Part shown: positions 1 through 7,183 of the stretch, piece by piece
Layout of the letters: every line of letters begins with the position of its first letter
Position numbering within the stretch: the first letter of the stretch is position 1
Assembly (NCBI GenBank): GCA_902478995.1
Contig: CABSNF010000063.1
Coordinates: forward strand, 1 to 11,437
Reading direction: 5' to 3'
DNA length: 11,437 nucleotides
Source: an uncultured Collinsella sp.
GTDB lineage: Bacteria; Actinomycetota; Coriobacteriia; Coriobacteriales; Coriobacteriaceae
Made by a program: the position numbers and the translations under genes
The notes under the pieces: generated by a model
The model's input: only the letters and a program-made list of their open reading frames with translations
Told to the model about the DNA's origin: nothing
Database searches by the model: none

Positions 1-2
1 AG

Positions 3-2315
3 CGTAAGCTGCAGCGCCTGTTCCGCCGCGGCGACGCCTGCCGCCTGATCAAGCGCTGCAACGACTTTGGCGCCGGCGGCGTCTCGGTCGCCGTAGGCGA
101 GCTTGCCGACGGCCTGTATGTCGACCTTGATACCGTGACCAAGAAGTACGACGGCCTGGACGGCACCGAGCTCGCTATTTCCGAGTCCCAGGAGCGTATG
201 GCCTGCGCCGTCGCCGACAGTGACGTCGAGGAGTTCATGGGCTACGCCGCCGAGGAGAACCTGGAGGCGACCGTTATCGCCGAGGTTACCGCCGAGCCGC
301 GCATGCGCATGGCTTGGAACGGTGTCGCCATCGTCGACCTATCCCGCGAGTTCCTCAACTCCAACGGCGCACCCAAGCACCAGGTCGCCCACGTGTGCGC
401 CCGTAGCGTGTGGCAGCCCAGCTGGGCCGGCACCACGCTCGCCGAGCGCATGACCTCGCTTGTCACCGACCTCAACGTCGCTTCCAACAAGGGCCTTTCC
501 GAGCGCTTCGACTCCACCATCGGCGCCGCGACCGTGCTCATGCCCTTTGGCGGCAAGACGCAGCTCACCCCGAGCTCGGCCATGGTCGCCAAATTCCCCG
601 TGGACGGCGAGACCACCACGGCAAGCGCTATGGCATGGGGCTTCAACCCCTACCTGATGGAAGCTGACCAGTTTGCGGGCGCCTACCTGTCCGTGGTCGA
701 GTCCATCGCCAAGCTCGTTGCCGCCGGCTTTGAGCACAAGCGCGCCTACCTCTCCTTCCAGGAGTACTTCGAGCGTCTGCGCACCGAGGCCGAGCGCTGG
801 GGCAAGCCCACGGCAGCCGTCCTGGGCGCCCTCATGGCCCAAGTCGACCTGGGTGCCGGCGCCATCGGTGGCAAGGATTCCATGAGCGGCTCGTTTGAGG
901 ACGAGGCCGGCGAGCTCAACGTTCCGCCGACTCTGATCAGCTTCGCTGTGGCCGTGGGCCGCGCGGCGCGCGCCGTTTCCCCTGAGTTCAAGGGCCTGAC
1001 GCACCGCGTCGTCCGCATCGCCCCCGCCACCTACGGCGAGGACTACCGCCCCGACGCCCAGCAGCTGCTCGCCGCGTTTGACGCCGTCGAGGCGCTCACT
1101 GCTACCGGCGACGCCCTGGCCGTCTCCACGCCCGGCTACGGCTGCGGCGCCGAGAGCCTCTTTAAGATGTGTGTCGGCAACCAGATCGGTATCGAGCTTG
1201 CCGAGGATGTGGACGTGGAGAGCCTCTTCACCCCGCTCTACGGCAGCTTTATCGTCGAGCTCGCCGAGGATGCCGAGCTGCCCGAGGTCGCCGACGGCGT
1301 TGTTCTCGAGCCCCTGGGCACCACCGTCGAGGGCTATGTCATCGACACCGGCTCCGAAGTCATCGAGCTCTCCGAGCTCCAGGAGGCCTGGGAGAGCGGC
1401 ATCGAGGGCGTCTTTGCCTACCGCAGCGCCGACGAGACCCCCGAGGTCGAGACCATCGACTTCCGCGCCAAGGACATCCACGTGTACGGCGGCGCCAAGA
1501 TCGCCCGCCCGCGCGTGGTTATCCCCGTGTTCCCCGGCAACAACTGCGAGTACGATAGTGCCCGTGCCTTCCGCGCCGCCGGCGCCGAGGCCGACACCTT
1601 CGTGATCAACAACCTCACGCCCGAGGCCGTCGCCGAGAGCACCCACGAGCTTGCCCGCCGCATCCGCGCAAGCCAGATTGTCATGATCCCCGGCGGCTTC
1701 TCGGGCGGCGACGAGCCCGACGGCTCCGCCAAGTTCATCACGGCGTTCTTCCGCGCTCCCGAGGTCACCGAGGCAGTCCGCGACCTGCTCAAGGCCCGCG
1801 ATGGCCTAATGCTGGGCATCTGCAACGGCTTCCAGGCCCTGATCAAGCTCGGCCTGGTGCCCTACGGCGACATCGTCGACGCCACGCCCGATGCGCCCAC
1901 GTTGACGTTCAACACCATCGGCCGCCACCAGAGCCGTCTGGTGCGCACCCGCATCTCGTCCAACTTGTCCCCGTGGCTGTCGCAGTGCAGCCTGGACGAC
2001 CCCTACACCGTCGCCATCAGCCACGGCGAGGGCCGCTTTGTCGCCAATGACGAAGTGCTCGCCCAGCTGATCGCCAACGGCCAGGTCGCCACGCAGTACG
2101 TGGGCGAGGACGGCAAGCCCAGCATGGATCTCTCCGTCAACCCCAACGGCTCCGCACTCGCCATCGAGGGCATCACGAGCCCCGACGGCCGCGTCCTGGG
2201 CAAGATGGGCCATGCCGAGCGTCGCGGCGACAACCTGTACCGCAACGTGCCCGAGCATGTCCCCGGCGATAAGTTCATGCCGATCTTTGAGAGCGGCGTG
2301 GCCTACTTCGCTTAA
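3..2315 (+). CDS. purL: Phosphoribosylformylglycinamidine synthase, C-terminal part (5' truncated by window edge)
   Basis: FGAM synthase makes formylglycinamidine ribonucleotide from FGAR, ATP and glutamine, the fourth step of de novo purine synthesis, in the cytosol. The frame is open from base 3, so the first in-frame GTG (135) is an internal valine and not a start. About 770 residues are visible; full single-chain forms are about 1,200-1,300. Seen: NDFGAGGVSVA (about residues 20-30), GTELAISESQERM, GGKDSMSG near residue 290, then a class I glutaminase domain from about residue 500. That domain has the nucleophile Cys in GICNGFQ (codon 1821-1823), PGGFSGGDEPDGSAKF, SHGEGRF, and the His/Glu pair in GHAER (His codon 2211-2213, Glu 2217-2219). 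The glutaminase is thus fused, unlike the split PurS/PurL/PurQ system of many Actinobacteria. It ends with TAA just before a strong terminator, so it is probably the last gene of its transcript. The family call is very secure. Confidence 0.97.
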   Translation, partial: RKLQRLFRRGDACRLIKRCNDFGAGGVSVAVGELADGLYVDLDTVTKKYDGLDGTELAISESQERMACAVADSDVEEFMGYAAEENLEATVIAEVTAEPRMRMAWNGVAIVDLSREFLNSNGAPKHQVAHVCARSVWQPSWAGTTLAERMTSLVTDLNVASNKGLSERFDSTIGAATVLMPFGGKTQLTPSSAMVAKFPVDGETTTASAMAWGFNPYLMEADQFAGAYLSVVESIAKLVAAGFEHKRAYLSFQEYFERLRTEAERWGKPTAAVLGALMAQVDLGAGAIGGKDSMSGSFEDEAGELNVPPTLISFAVAVGRAARAVSPEFKGLTHRVVRIAPATYGEDYRPDAQQLLAAFDAVEALTATGDALAVSTPGYGCGAESLFKMCVGNQIGIELAEDVDVESLFTPLYGSFIVELAEDAELPEVADGVVLEPLGTTVEGYVIDTGSEVIELSELQEAWESGIEGVFAYRSADETPEVETIDFRAKDIHVYGGAKIARPRVVIPVFPGNNCEYDSARAFRAAGAEADTFVINNLTPEAVAESTHELARRIRASQIVMIPGGFSGGDEPDGSAKFITAFFRAPEVTEAVRDLLKARDGLMLGICNGFQALIKLGLVPYGDIVDATPDAPTLTFNTIGRHQSRLVRTRISSNLSPWLSQCSLDDPYTVAISHGEGRFVANDEVLAQLIANGQVATQYVGEDGKPSMDLSVNPNGSALAIEGITSPDGRVLGKMGHAERRGDNLYRNVPEHVPGDKFMPIFESGVAYFA

Positions 2316-2330
2316 ACCTTTCCCATCGGG

Positions 2331-2336
2331 TACAAT
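2331..2336 (+). promoter_or_regulatory. Possible -10 element (TACAAT) upstream of the purL/eamA terminator
   Basis: TACAAT lies 15 bases after the purL stop and differs from the TATAAT consensus at one position. No good -35 is visible 16-18 bases upstream. The same hexamer occurs in front of the HD gene (7138-7143). If it is used, the transcript would start near 2343 and run straight into the hairpin at 2354-2380. The eamA gene would then have a leader containing a terminator. This is weak evidence, resting on sequence match and position only. Confidence 0.3.
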
Positions 2337-2353
2337 CCCCTCGGGTAACAACA

Positions 2354-2389
2354 CCCGCCACCGGCACCCCCGGTGGCGGGTTCTTTTTT
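2354..2389 (+). terminator. Intrinsic terminator after purL / in the eamA leader
   Basis: A perfect 11-bp GC-rich stem (2354-2364 CCCGCCACCGG with 2370-2380 CCGGTGGCGGG) closes a 5-base loop and is followed by TTCTTTTTT. This is a textbook Rho-independent terminator on the + strand. A short alternative hairpin, CGGGT (2342-2346) with ACCCG (2353-2357), uses the first bases of the left arm and cannot coexist with the full stem. Only 27 bases separate the T-tract from the eamA start. Confidence 0.9.
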
Positions 2390-2416
2390 GCTTTGCGCGT
2401 ATAGGAGAAGGACATC

Positions 2417-3352
2417 ATGGAAAGCCGCAAGCCGTATCTCGCCACCCTGCCCGGACTCATCCTGGGCTGTCTCGTTTGCTGCGCGCTCTGGGGCTCCGCC
2501 TTCCCCTGCATCAAGATCGGCTACGGCCTCTTTGGTATTCCCGCGCACGACAGCGCCTCGCAGCTGCTCTTCGCGGGCCTACGCTTCACCCTTGCCGGCA
2601 TGCTGGTCATTGTTGGCATGAGCGTGGCCCAGCGCCGACCGCTCGTTCCGCAAGCGCGCGATATCAAGCCCATCTGCATCTTGTCGCTCTTCCAGACTAT
2701 CGGGCAGTACTTCTTTTTCTACCTGGGCCTCTCGCGCGCCAGCGCCATGTCGAGCTCCATCATCGAGGCCAGCGCCAACTTCCTAGCCATCCTCTTTGCC
2801 GCCCTGGCGTTTCGCACCGAAAAGCTCGATGCGGCCAAAGTGCTCGGCTGCGTACTGGGCTTTGCCGGTGTCGCGCTCGTCAACCTTTCGGGCGCGGACG
2901 GCACCTTTGGCTTTACGCTCGACGGCGAGGGTTTTATCCTAGCCTCCACCGTCGCGGGTGCCCTTTCGACCTGCCTGATCGGTATCTTCTCGCGTGAGCA
3001 CGACGGCGTCTTGCTTGCCGGGTGGCAGTTCTTGGTCGGCGGCCTGGTCCTCACCGCCATCGGCTTTTTGATGGGTGGCGCGCTCTCCCCCACGGCGATT
3101 GCCCCCGCCATCGCGCTCATCATCTACATGGCGCTTATCTCCGCGGTCGCCTACTCGCTGTGGTCGCGCCTGCTTGCCGTCAACCCCGTCAGCCGCGTCT
3201 CGGTCTTTGGGTTTATGAACCCCGTCTTTGGTGTACTGCTGAGCGCGCTGCTGCTCGGCGAGGGCGCTGGCACGAGCCCCATTACCGTCATCGTTGCCCT
3301 GCTGTTGGTCTGCGGCGGCATCATCATCGTCAACAAACCCAAAAAAGCCTAG
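2417..3352 (+). CDS. EamA/DMT-family transporter (metabolite exporter)
   Basis: A 311-residue inner-membrane protein of the drug/metabolite transporter superfamily, with about ten hydrophobic helices arranged as two EamA repeats (roughly residues 10-150 and 165-305). Typical features are the N-terminal CCALWGSAFPCIKIG stretch, the mid-repeat FYLGLSRASAMSSSIIEAS segment followed by a pair of helices, and the C-terminal NPVFGVLLSALLLGE segment. Length matches the family (about 280-310). Start: ATG at 2417 with AGGAGAAGGA at 2403-2412, a strong, well-spaced ribosome site. It stands alone between a terminator upstream and a bidirectional terminator downstream. Relatives export amino acids, metabolites or drugs, but the substrate cannot be read from sequence. 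Its expression must come from read-through or attenuation across the terminator just upstream, because there is no room for a promoter between the two. Confidence 0.92.
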   Translation: MESRKPYLATLPGLILGCLVCCALWGSAFPCIKIGYGLFGIPAHDSASQLLFAGLRFTLAGMLVIVGMSVAQRRPLVPQARDIKPICILSLFQTIGQYFFFYLGLSRASAMSSSIIEASANFLAILFAALAFRTEKLDAAKVLGCVLGFAGVALVNLSGADGTFGFTLDGEGFILASTVAGALSTCLIGIFSREHDGVLLAGWQFLVGGLVLTAIGFLMGGALSPTAIAPAIALIIYMALISAVAYSLWSRLLAVNPVSRVSVFGFMNPVFGVLLSALLLGEGAGTSPITVIVALLLVCGGIIIVNKPKKA

Positions 3353-3499
3353 CGAGCTCACCTTTTTAAAGAGGGCGTTCGCACACTTTAGCTCAATGGA
3401 GCACACTGATTCTCGTTGATTTCGTACCGAGCCGCGGCGGCAGACGCTCGTCTTGCCGCACCGCGCCTGGGCGTTATGGCCGGTGGCCCCCGTCAACGC
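3353..3499. other. Intergenic stretch with one hairpin, no gene seen
   Basis: This is the 3' flank of the eamA gene before the bidirectional terminator. No plausible coding frame with a ribosome site was seen. One inverted repeat is present: GCGGCAGACG (3437-3446) with CGTCTTGCCGC (3449-3459), a stem of 10 pairs with a single bulged base and a very tight loop. It has no T-tract, so it is not an obvious terminator. It may simply be 3'-UTR structure. Confidence 0.5.
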
Positions 3500-3546
3500 A
3501 AAAAGGGGGCGCACGACCATCGCAACGGTCGTGCACCCCCTTTTTT
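3500..3546. terminator. Bidirectional intrinsic terminator between convergent eamA and GGDEF genes
   Basis: The left arm (3505-3518) and right arm (3527-3540) form a 14-position stem with 13 pairs and one C-A mismatch (3510 with 3535), closing an 8-base loop. It is flanked by A5 on the left (3500-3504) and T6 on the right (3541-3546), so both strands carry a stem followed by U's. The right T-tract touches the stop codon of the minus-strand GGDEF gene (3547-3549). It therefore serves the eamA gene on + and the GGDEF gene on -. Confidence 0.9.
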
Positions 3547-4689
3547 CTAGCGTATCTGGACGCCGGCTTTCTTTTTCTCGGCCTTGACGCGGTAGAGCTC
3601 CGCATCGGCAGCGCGAAGTAAGTCTTGCCAGGTATCGACACCATCGCCAACCCGTGCGTAGCCGATGGACATCCGCAACAGATACGGCACCTCGGCACGA
3701 GCGAGCTCGTCGTTAATCGCCGAACACAGGTCTATGATGTCCTGTTCCGCCGCTGCCTTCTGGAGCACCACGAACTCATCGCCGCCATAACGTGCGATAA
3801 AACCACCAGACGCCGAGCAGACCTCTTTGAGCGTAGCAGATATGACCTGGAGAGCATGGTCGCCCTCCACATGTCCATACCGGTCGTTAATCTGCTTAAA
3901 GCCGTCGGCATCCATCATAAGCAGATACACATCTTCGGCCTGATCCACATTTGAGAAGAGCGACAGCATATAGGTCTCAAAACGGTTGCGATTGTTGAGG
4001 CCAGTCAACGGGTCGGTCGAGATGAGCTGCTCCTGGCAGATGATGTAGAGCAGCAACATGCTAATCATTATGCCGACACAAAGGCCGGGCACCGAGTATA
4101 CGACCTGAAAGGTACCGCCCACCAGGGCCGGAATGGCGAAAAATGCCAAGGTTCGATAGATAGCCTTCGTCTGCAGGCTCTCGACCCTGCGAGATTGCAC
4201 AAACGCATGCAGGGACGTATGTATAACGTAACAGTAGCTGACAATGGGCTGGATCATATAGGCAAAGCCGCGACGATACACGCCCTGCGAATCGATATAG
4301 AACAAGGCGTGCGTCCAGTAACTGGTAAAAGCCAGCACGACCACCAGAGCCGTAGGCAACGTTACAAGCACCACCCTATAGCGCGAGGTCACAAGGCGAG
4401 AGCCCTGCATCGTCTCGGAATAGATAAACCAAATGAGACACGCGATGGCAAAGAGCGAAAACGAAACCGCGTTGGAAATCCAGTTGGCAGCAATACCCAA
4501 CGTGCCGTCCGCACCATCCGAAAGCGTCCAGATCATATCGAATAATATGTACGCGGCAGAGGTGTAGCCAAGCATGCTAAACAATAGCTGCAGGGTGCTC
4601 GAGAACAAGGAGCGACGACTTCGCGCGGCAAGCCCGATAAGAACAATCATGCATAGCAGGAATATCTCAATCTTGAGTGCCTTAACCAC
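3547..4689 (-). CDS. Membrane-bound GGDEF diguanylate cyclase (7 TM + GGDEF)
   Basis: Predicted inner-membrane enzyme that joins two GTP into cyclic di-GMP. Numbering is from the upstream TTG at 4707 (386 residues). Seven hydrophobic helices lie at about 11-28, 37-60, 78-97, 110-130, 148-169, 184-205 and 208-224, followed directly by a GGDEF domain (about 229-386). Seen: DPLTGLNNRNRF (232-243), DADGFKQINDRYGH (266-279), and an intact GGDEF active-site loop at 308-312. The product-inhibition motif RxxD, expected five residues before GGDEF, is absent (ASGG there), so feedback inhibition through the usual I-site is unlikely. The N-terminal region vaguely resembles the 7-TM sensor of some histidine kinases; its ligand is unknown. 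Start choice: GTG at 4689 has AAGGGA nine bases upstream (380 residues), whereas TTG at 4707 has no clear ribosome site. It ends at the bidirectional terminator. Function is secure; sensor role is inferred. Confidence 0.92.
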   Translation of the reverse strand: MVKALKIEIFLLCMIVLIGLAARSRRSLFSSTLQLLFSMLGYTSAAYILFDMIWTLSDGADGTLGIAANWISNAVSFSLFAIACLIWFIYSETMQGSRLVTSRYRVVLVTLPTALVVVLAFTSYWTHALFYIDSQGVYRRGFAYMIQPIVSYCYVIHTSLHAFVQSRRVESLQTKAIYRTLAFFAIPALVGGTFQVVYSVPGLCVGIMISMLLLYIICQEQLISTDPLTGLNNRNRFETYMLSLFSNVDQAEDVYLLMMDADGFKQINDRYGHVEGDHALQVISATLKEVCSASGGFIARYGGDEFVVLQKAAAEQDIIDLCSAINDELARAEVPYLLRMSIGYARVGDGVDTWQDLLRAADAELYRVKAEKKKAGVQIR

Positions 4690-4878
4690 TAGACGCCATC
4701 CCTTCAATATCCGAATGGTCAGAATCGCCCAATTCGAATCAGGGCAATAAACACCCCTTTACTCCGCAGGGGTAAAGGGAATCATAGCAAAGCGCCCGAA
4801 CATCACTGCAAAACAGTTTCTGTTCGGGCGCTCGGACGGCGCGAATTGCACGCCGGAATCAATTATCGGTAACGGCCG
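4690..4878 (-). terminator. Intergenic region with two tandem hairpins downstream of the KdgT-family gene
   Basis: Read on the minus strand after the permease stop. The first hairpin has an 11-bp perfect stem (+ coordinates 4792-4802 with 4821-4831, GCGCCCGAACA/TGTTCGGGCGC), an inner 4-bp stem (ACTG/CAGT), and only TTTGCTAT after it. The second is an 8-bp stem (4755-4762 with 4772-4779, CCCTTTAC/GTAAAGGG) followed on that strand by GTGTTTATT. Either or both may terminate the permease transcript, but both T-tracts are poor. The remaining part (4690-4754) must hold the GGDEF gene's promoter if it has its own; I see no convincing -35/-10 pair. Confidence 0.5.
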
Positions 4879-5901
4879 TTACTCGCCGTCGATGTCGGTC
4901 GCGACGGCCTCCTCGATGGCCTCGACACCGGCAGGCGACAGGTCCTCCTTGCCCTGGCAGAACTTCTTGTCGACCCAGCCGGTCAGAATCGGAGCCATGA
5001 TTGCCGTGATGATAACGGCAGTGGCAATCTGGGCGTACGCGGTGGGCGCAAGCTCGGCGTAGCGCGGCGCGACCTCGGCGAGAGCAACCGGCGTGGTCAT
5101 AGCCGTGCCGGCGATGGTGGAACAAGCCACGGCAGCCTTGCCGTTACCACCGCACAGGCGCTCGAACGCAAAGGTGATGGGACCGACGACAAACAGCGTG
5201 ACAAGGCCCAGCAAGATGCCGGAAATACCACCGGTGATAAAGCTCGACAGGCTCATGGACGCGCCAAGCTGAAATCCGATGACGGCAATCGCAGGGTTGG
5301 CACCGGGAACTAGCAGGTTCTTGATAAACGGGAACAGGTTGCCCAGAACCATGCCGATAACGAGCGGCAAAATGGAGCCGATGATAGTACCGACAGGGAT
5401 GTTGGCAAGACCCGAAACACCAAGGATGATCATCGTGACGGCGGGGCCGGCCGTAAAGAACAGGATACCGACGGCGCCCTGCTCGGACTCATCGCCGAAC
5501 TCGCCCATGATGCCCGTATAGAGCGCCATGTTGCAAAACGTAATGCCGCCGATGATAGACACGGAGCTCAGACCCAGGAAGTTATCGTTAAAGAAATATG
5601 CCACACCCAGGCCGAGAGCCGCTGCGACGACCAGCTTGGGAATCAGCACGACGATGCCGGTCTTGATGGCGCCCGGCGTGGACTTGAAGCTGATGCCGGC
5701 GCCCACAAACAGCAGGATCGCGGCGACGATGGTATTGGAGCCACCGCGGCAGGCAGCCGTAAAGAAGCCGCCGATCTCAAAAACCTGCGGGCAGAAGGTG
5801 TTGAGCAAAAGACCGACGATCATCGGATAGATCATGATGTCGCCCGGGATGCGCGGAACCTTGAATTTCTTTTGCTCGTTGGCGGTCGCTTCCTGTGCCA
5901 T
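4879..5901 (-). CDS. kdgT: 2-keto-3-deoxygluconate permease family (KdgT-like) transporter
   Basis: Inner-membrane secondary transporter of the KdgT family, whose characterised members bring in 2-keto-3-deoxygluconate with protons. The 340-residue length is close to E. coli KdgT (about 327). Seen: an early IPGDIMIYPMIVGLLLNTF segment (about residues 18-36), about ten hydrophobic helices, the central GPAVTMIILGVSGLA segment, and a C-terminal GGNGKAAVACSTIAGTA...TPVALAEVAP block matching the family's conserved glycine-rich region. The tail is acidic. Start: ATG at 5901 with GGGGG just upstream is preferred; an in-frame TTG at 5931 would add ten residues but lacks support. No kdgK, kdgA or uronate genes lie next to it, so the actual substrate could be another sugar acid. 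It lies 150 bases downstream of azlD on the same strand and is probably transcribed separately. Confidence 0.88.
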   Translation of the reverse strand: MAQEATANEQKKFKVPRIPGDIMIYPMIVGLLLNTFCPQVFEIGGFFTAACRGGSNTIVAAILLFVGAGISFKSTPGAIKTGIVVLIPKLVVAAALGLGVAYFFNDNFLGLSSVSIIGGITFCNMALYTGIMGEFGDESEQGAVGILFFTAGPAVTMIILGVSGLANIPVGTIIGSILPLVIGMVLGNLFPFIKNLLVPGANPAIAVIGFQLGASMSLSSFITGGISGILLGLVTLFVVGPITFAFERLCGGNGKAAVACSTIAGTAMTTPVALAEVAPRYAELAPTAYAQIATAVIITAIMAPILTGWVDKKFCQGKEDLSPAGVEAIEEAVATDIDGE

Positions 5902-6051
5902 GAAACCCCCATTTCCGCTGACGCGGAACAAAAGCCCACGTCATGCTTTGCTACAGTAAAGTTTGACCATGGTACCAGAAGAAATAGACCAGCTCGGTGA
6001 AAAATTCGACAAGTTGGGATGGAACGAGATTCGGCGCCCGCGACGCCACCC
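5902..6051 (-). promoter_or_regulatory. azlD-kdgT intergenic region, likely kdgT control region
   Basis: 150 bases between the azlD stop and the kdgT start, both on the minus strand. No clear intrinsic terminator for azlD and no strong -35/-10 pair is visible. An imperfect 16-base palindrome, CTTTGCTACAGTAAAG (5946-5961, 12 of 16 positions symmetric), lies 45 bases before the kdgT start, where an operator might be. TGACG (5919-5923) and CGTCA (5939-5943) form a second short inverted repeat inside the leader. Both are suggestive only. Confidence 0.25.
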
Positions 6052-6375
6052 CTATATAAGGCTCAAGACAATATAGAGTACGATGCCCGAGACGCAGCAC
6101 CACAGCATCGATTTTGTCTTGACCGCCACGACCACGACGCCGACGGCCGCAATCCAGGGAACCAAGGCAGGCCAGAGTCCCGCGTCGAACGCGCCGGGGC
6201 TCACCAAGTCGTTGGCGACCAGCGCGGCAAAGGCAGCGGGCGGGATATAGCCCAGGGCCTCGGTAATGCGGGGCGACAGGGTCCGCCCGCGCAAGGCGAA
6301 CGCCGGCGCGATGCGAAAGAACGCGATAGCAGTCCACGACGACAGCCACAGAACCAAGAACTCGTTAACGGGCAT
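6052..6375 (-). CDS. azlD: AzlD-family branched-chain amino-acid exporter small subunit
   Basis: A 107-residue, very hydrophobic protein with about four membrane helices, starting MPVNEFLVLWLSSWTAIAFF and ending in a helix rich in Val/Leu/Ile. Size and layout match AzlD/YgaH, the small partner of AzlC/YgaZ. The pair exports branched-chain amino acids and analogues; in E. coli YgaZH exports valine. Start: ATG at 6375 overlaps the end of azlC by 11 bases and has GAGGTG six bases upstream, indicating translational coupling. The frame is open further upstream into azlC, but that extension lacks membrane character and is not used here. Diagnosis depends on the azlC neighbour as much as on its own sequence, since AzlD proteins diverge strongly. 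Confidence 0.87.
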   Translation of the reverse strand: MPVNEFLVLWLSSWTAIAFFRIAPAFALRGRTLSPRITEALGYIPPAAFAALVANDLVSPGAFDAGLWPALVPWIAAVGVVVVAVKTKSMLWCCVSGIVLYIVLSLI

Positions 6376-7057
6376 CGCGGGCACCTCTTCCGTCAAATAC
6401 AGCATCGCACGCCAACGCAATGGCAATGCCGGCCACGACGCTTGCCGGCACGGCAATATTCGTGAGGCCCAAGAACTTGCATACGGCGACGGACACCGCG
6501 CCCGAAACCGCCGCGACAACGTTGCCGCGCGACAGCCGCTGCGAAAAGAGCAGGCAGATAAAGAGCGAGGTGCAGACAAAGGCTGCAATGGCGGTGGGAA
6601 CATCGACAACGGCGCCGACGATGGCGCCCGTCGTACACGAAACGCCCCATGTTGCGATAAGGATCACGTTGAGCACGAAGGACTCACGCGGGCCCCAATC
6701 CTCCCCTTCAACCAACTTGGCAAGCGAGATGCCGTATGCCTCCTCGGTAAGTGTCGCGGCAACAGCCAGCGTCTGACGCTTCGAGGCACCCCTCAGATGC
6801 GGTGCGATCGATGCCGAGTAAAGCGCAAAGCGCGAGGAGATTGCGGCGACGCTCGCGACGATCGATGCTGCAGGCACACCCGCCAGCCACAGGTTGCAGA
6901 TCATAAACTGCCCGCTGCCCGTCACAAACGTGCTGCTCAGAGCAAAGACCATCCAGGGCTCCATTCCCGTCTGCCCCATGATCATTCCGCACGGCGCGCC
7001 TATTGCAACATAGGTAAGCATCACCGGCCAGACGGTTCTAACGATTTTGAGCACCAT
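6365..7057 (-). CDS. azlC: AzlC-family branched-chain amino-acid exporter large subunit
   Basis: A 230-residue inner-membrane protein of the AzlC/YgaZ family (usual length 230-255), the large subunit of the AzlCD exporter. Seen near the N-terminus: TVWPVMLTYVAIGAPCGMIMG, then STFVTGSGQFM with the family's G-S-x-Q-F motif, then SSRFALYSASIAPHL, equivalent to the conserved region with R-x-x-L-Y-S. Several further helices follow to the C-terminus. Start: ATG at 7057, with AGGA about ten bases upstream. An upstream in-frame start at 7126 would add 23 polar residues with no family match and would fill the divergent promoter region, so it was not chosen. It overlaps azlD by 11 bases. It is transcribed away from the HD-domain gene; no regulator such as an Lrp/AsnC gene is adjacent. 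Confidence 0.92.
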   Translation of the reverse strand: MVLKIVRTVWPVMLTYVAIGAPCGMIMGQTGMEPWMVFALSSTFVTGSGQFMICNLWLAGVPAASIVASVAAISSRFALYSASIAPHLRGASKRQTLAVAATLTEEAYGISLAKLVEGEDWGPRESFVLNVILIATWGVSCTTGAIVGAVVDVPTAIAAFVCTSLFICLLFSQRLSRGNVVAAVSGAVSVAVCKFLGLTNIAVPASVVAGIAIALACDAVFDGRGARDAR

Positions 7058-7183
7058 ACGCTTCTCATCCTGACAAGGTCTCCGAGCCGCATGTAGCGAT
7101 ACGGCAGAATCATCATCCGACAGCAACCGAGTTCACCTACAATTGCCACCGGATCGAAAGACACAACTTTTTAGGAAGTCATT
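7058..7183. promoter_or_regulatory. Divergent promoter region between azlC and the HD-domain gene
   Basis: 126 bases separate two outward-reading start codons, so promoters for both must lie here. On the + strand, TACAAT at 7138-7143 is a good -10 candidate for the HD gene, with transcription expected near 7150, but its -35 is weak. The HD gene's ribosome site AGGAAG is at 7173-7178, five bases before ATG. For azlC on the minus strand, TTGCTG followed after 17 bases by CGTATC is only a faint match. No clear operator was seen. Confidence 0.45.

Noticed and set aside
135..137. GTG as the start of purL
   Set aside because: The frame is open back to base 3 and the upstream residues (NDFGAGGVSVA, GELADGL) are conserved PurL sequence.
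339..1646. 435-residue open frame on the minus strand inside purL
   Set aside because: Low-complexity Gly/Ala/Asp/Leu-rich translation opposite a conserved gene; a GC-rich antisense shadow.
3353..3499. Small RNA, riboswitch or tRNA in the eamA 3' flank
   Set aside because: Only one short bulged hairpin without a T-tract; no conserved riboswitch core or cloverleaf recognised.
2939..3520. 193-residue minus-strand frame opposite eamA running through the terminator
   Set aside because: Charged, low-complexity translation across the bidirectional terminator hairpin; no family resemblance.
5902..5931. Ten-residue TTG-initiated extension of the KdgT-family protein
   Set aside because: ATG at 5901 has a GGGGG ribosome site and gives a length close to E. 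coli KdgT.
6376..6609. N-terminal extension of azlD to 185 residues
   Set aside because: The extension is Arg/Ser/Pro-rich out-of-frame azlC sequence; ATG at 6375 has a ribosome site and gives the normal AzlD size.
6266..7096. 276-residue open frame on the + strand opposite azlCD
   Set aside because: Arg-rich with no recognisable motif, and antisense to a clear azlC/azlD pair.
7058..7126. N-terminal extension of azlC by 23 residues
   Set aside because: The residues are polar and not family-like, and the extension would consume the divergent promoter region; ATG at 7057 fits better.
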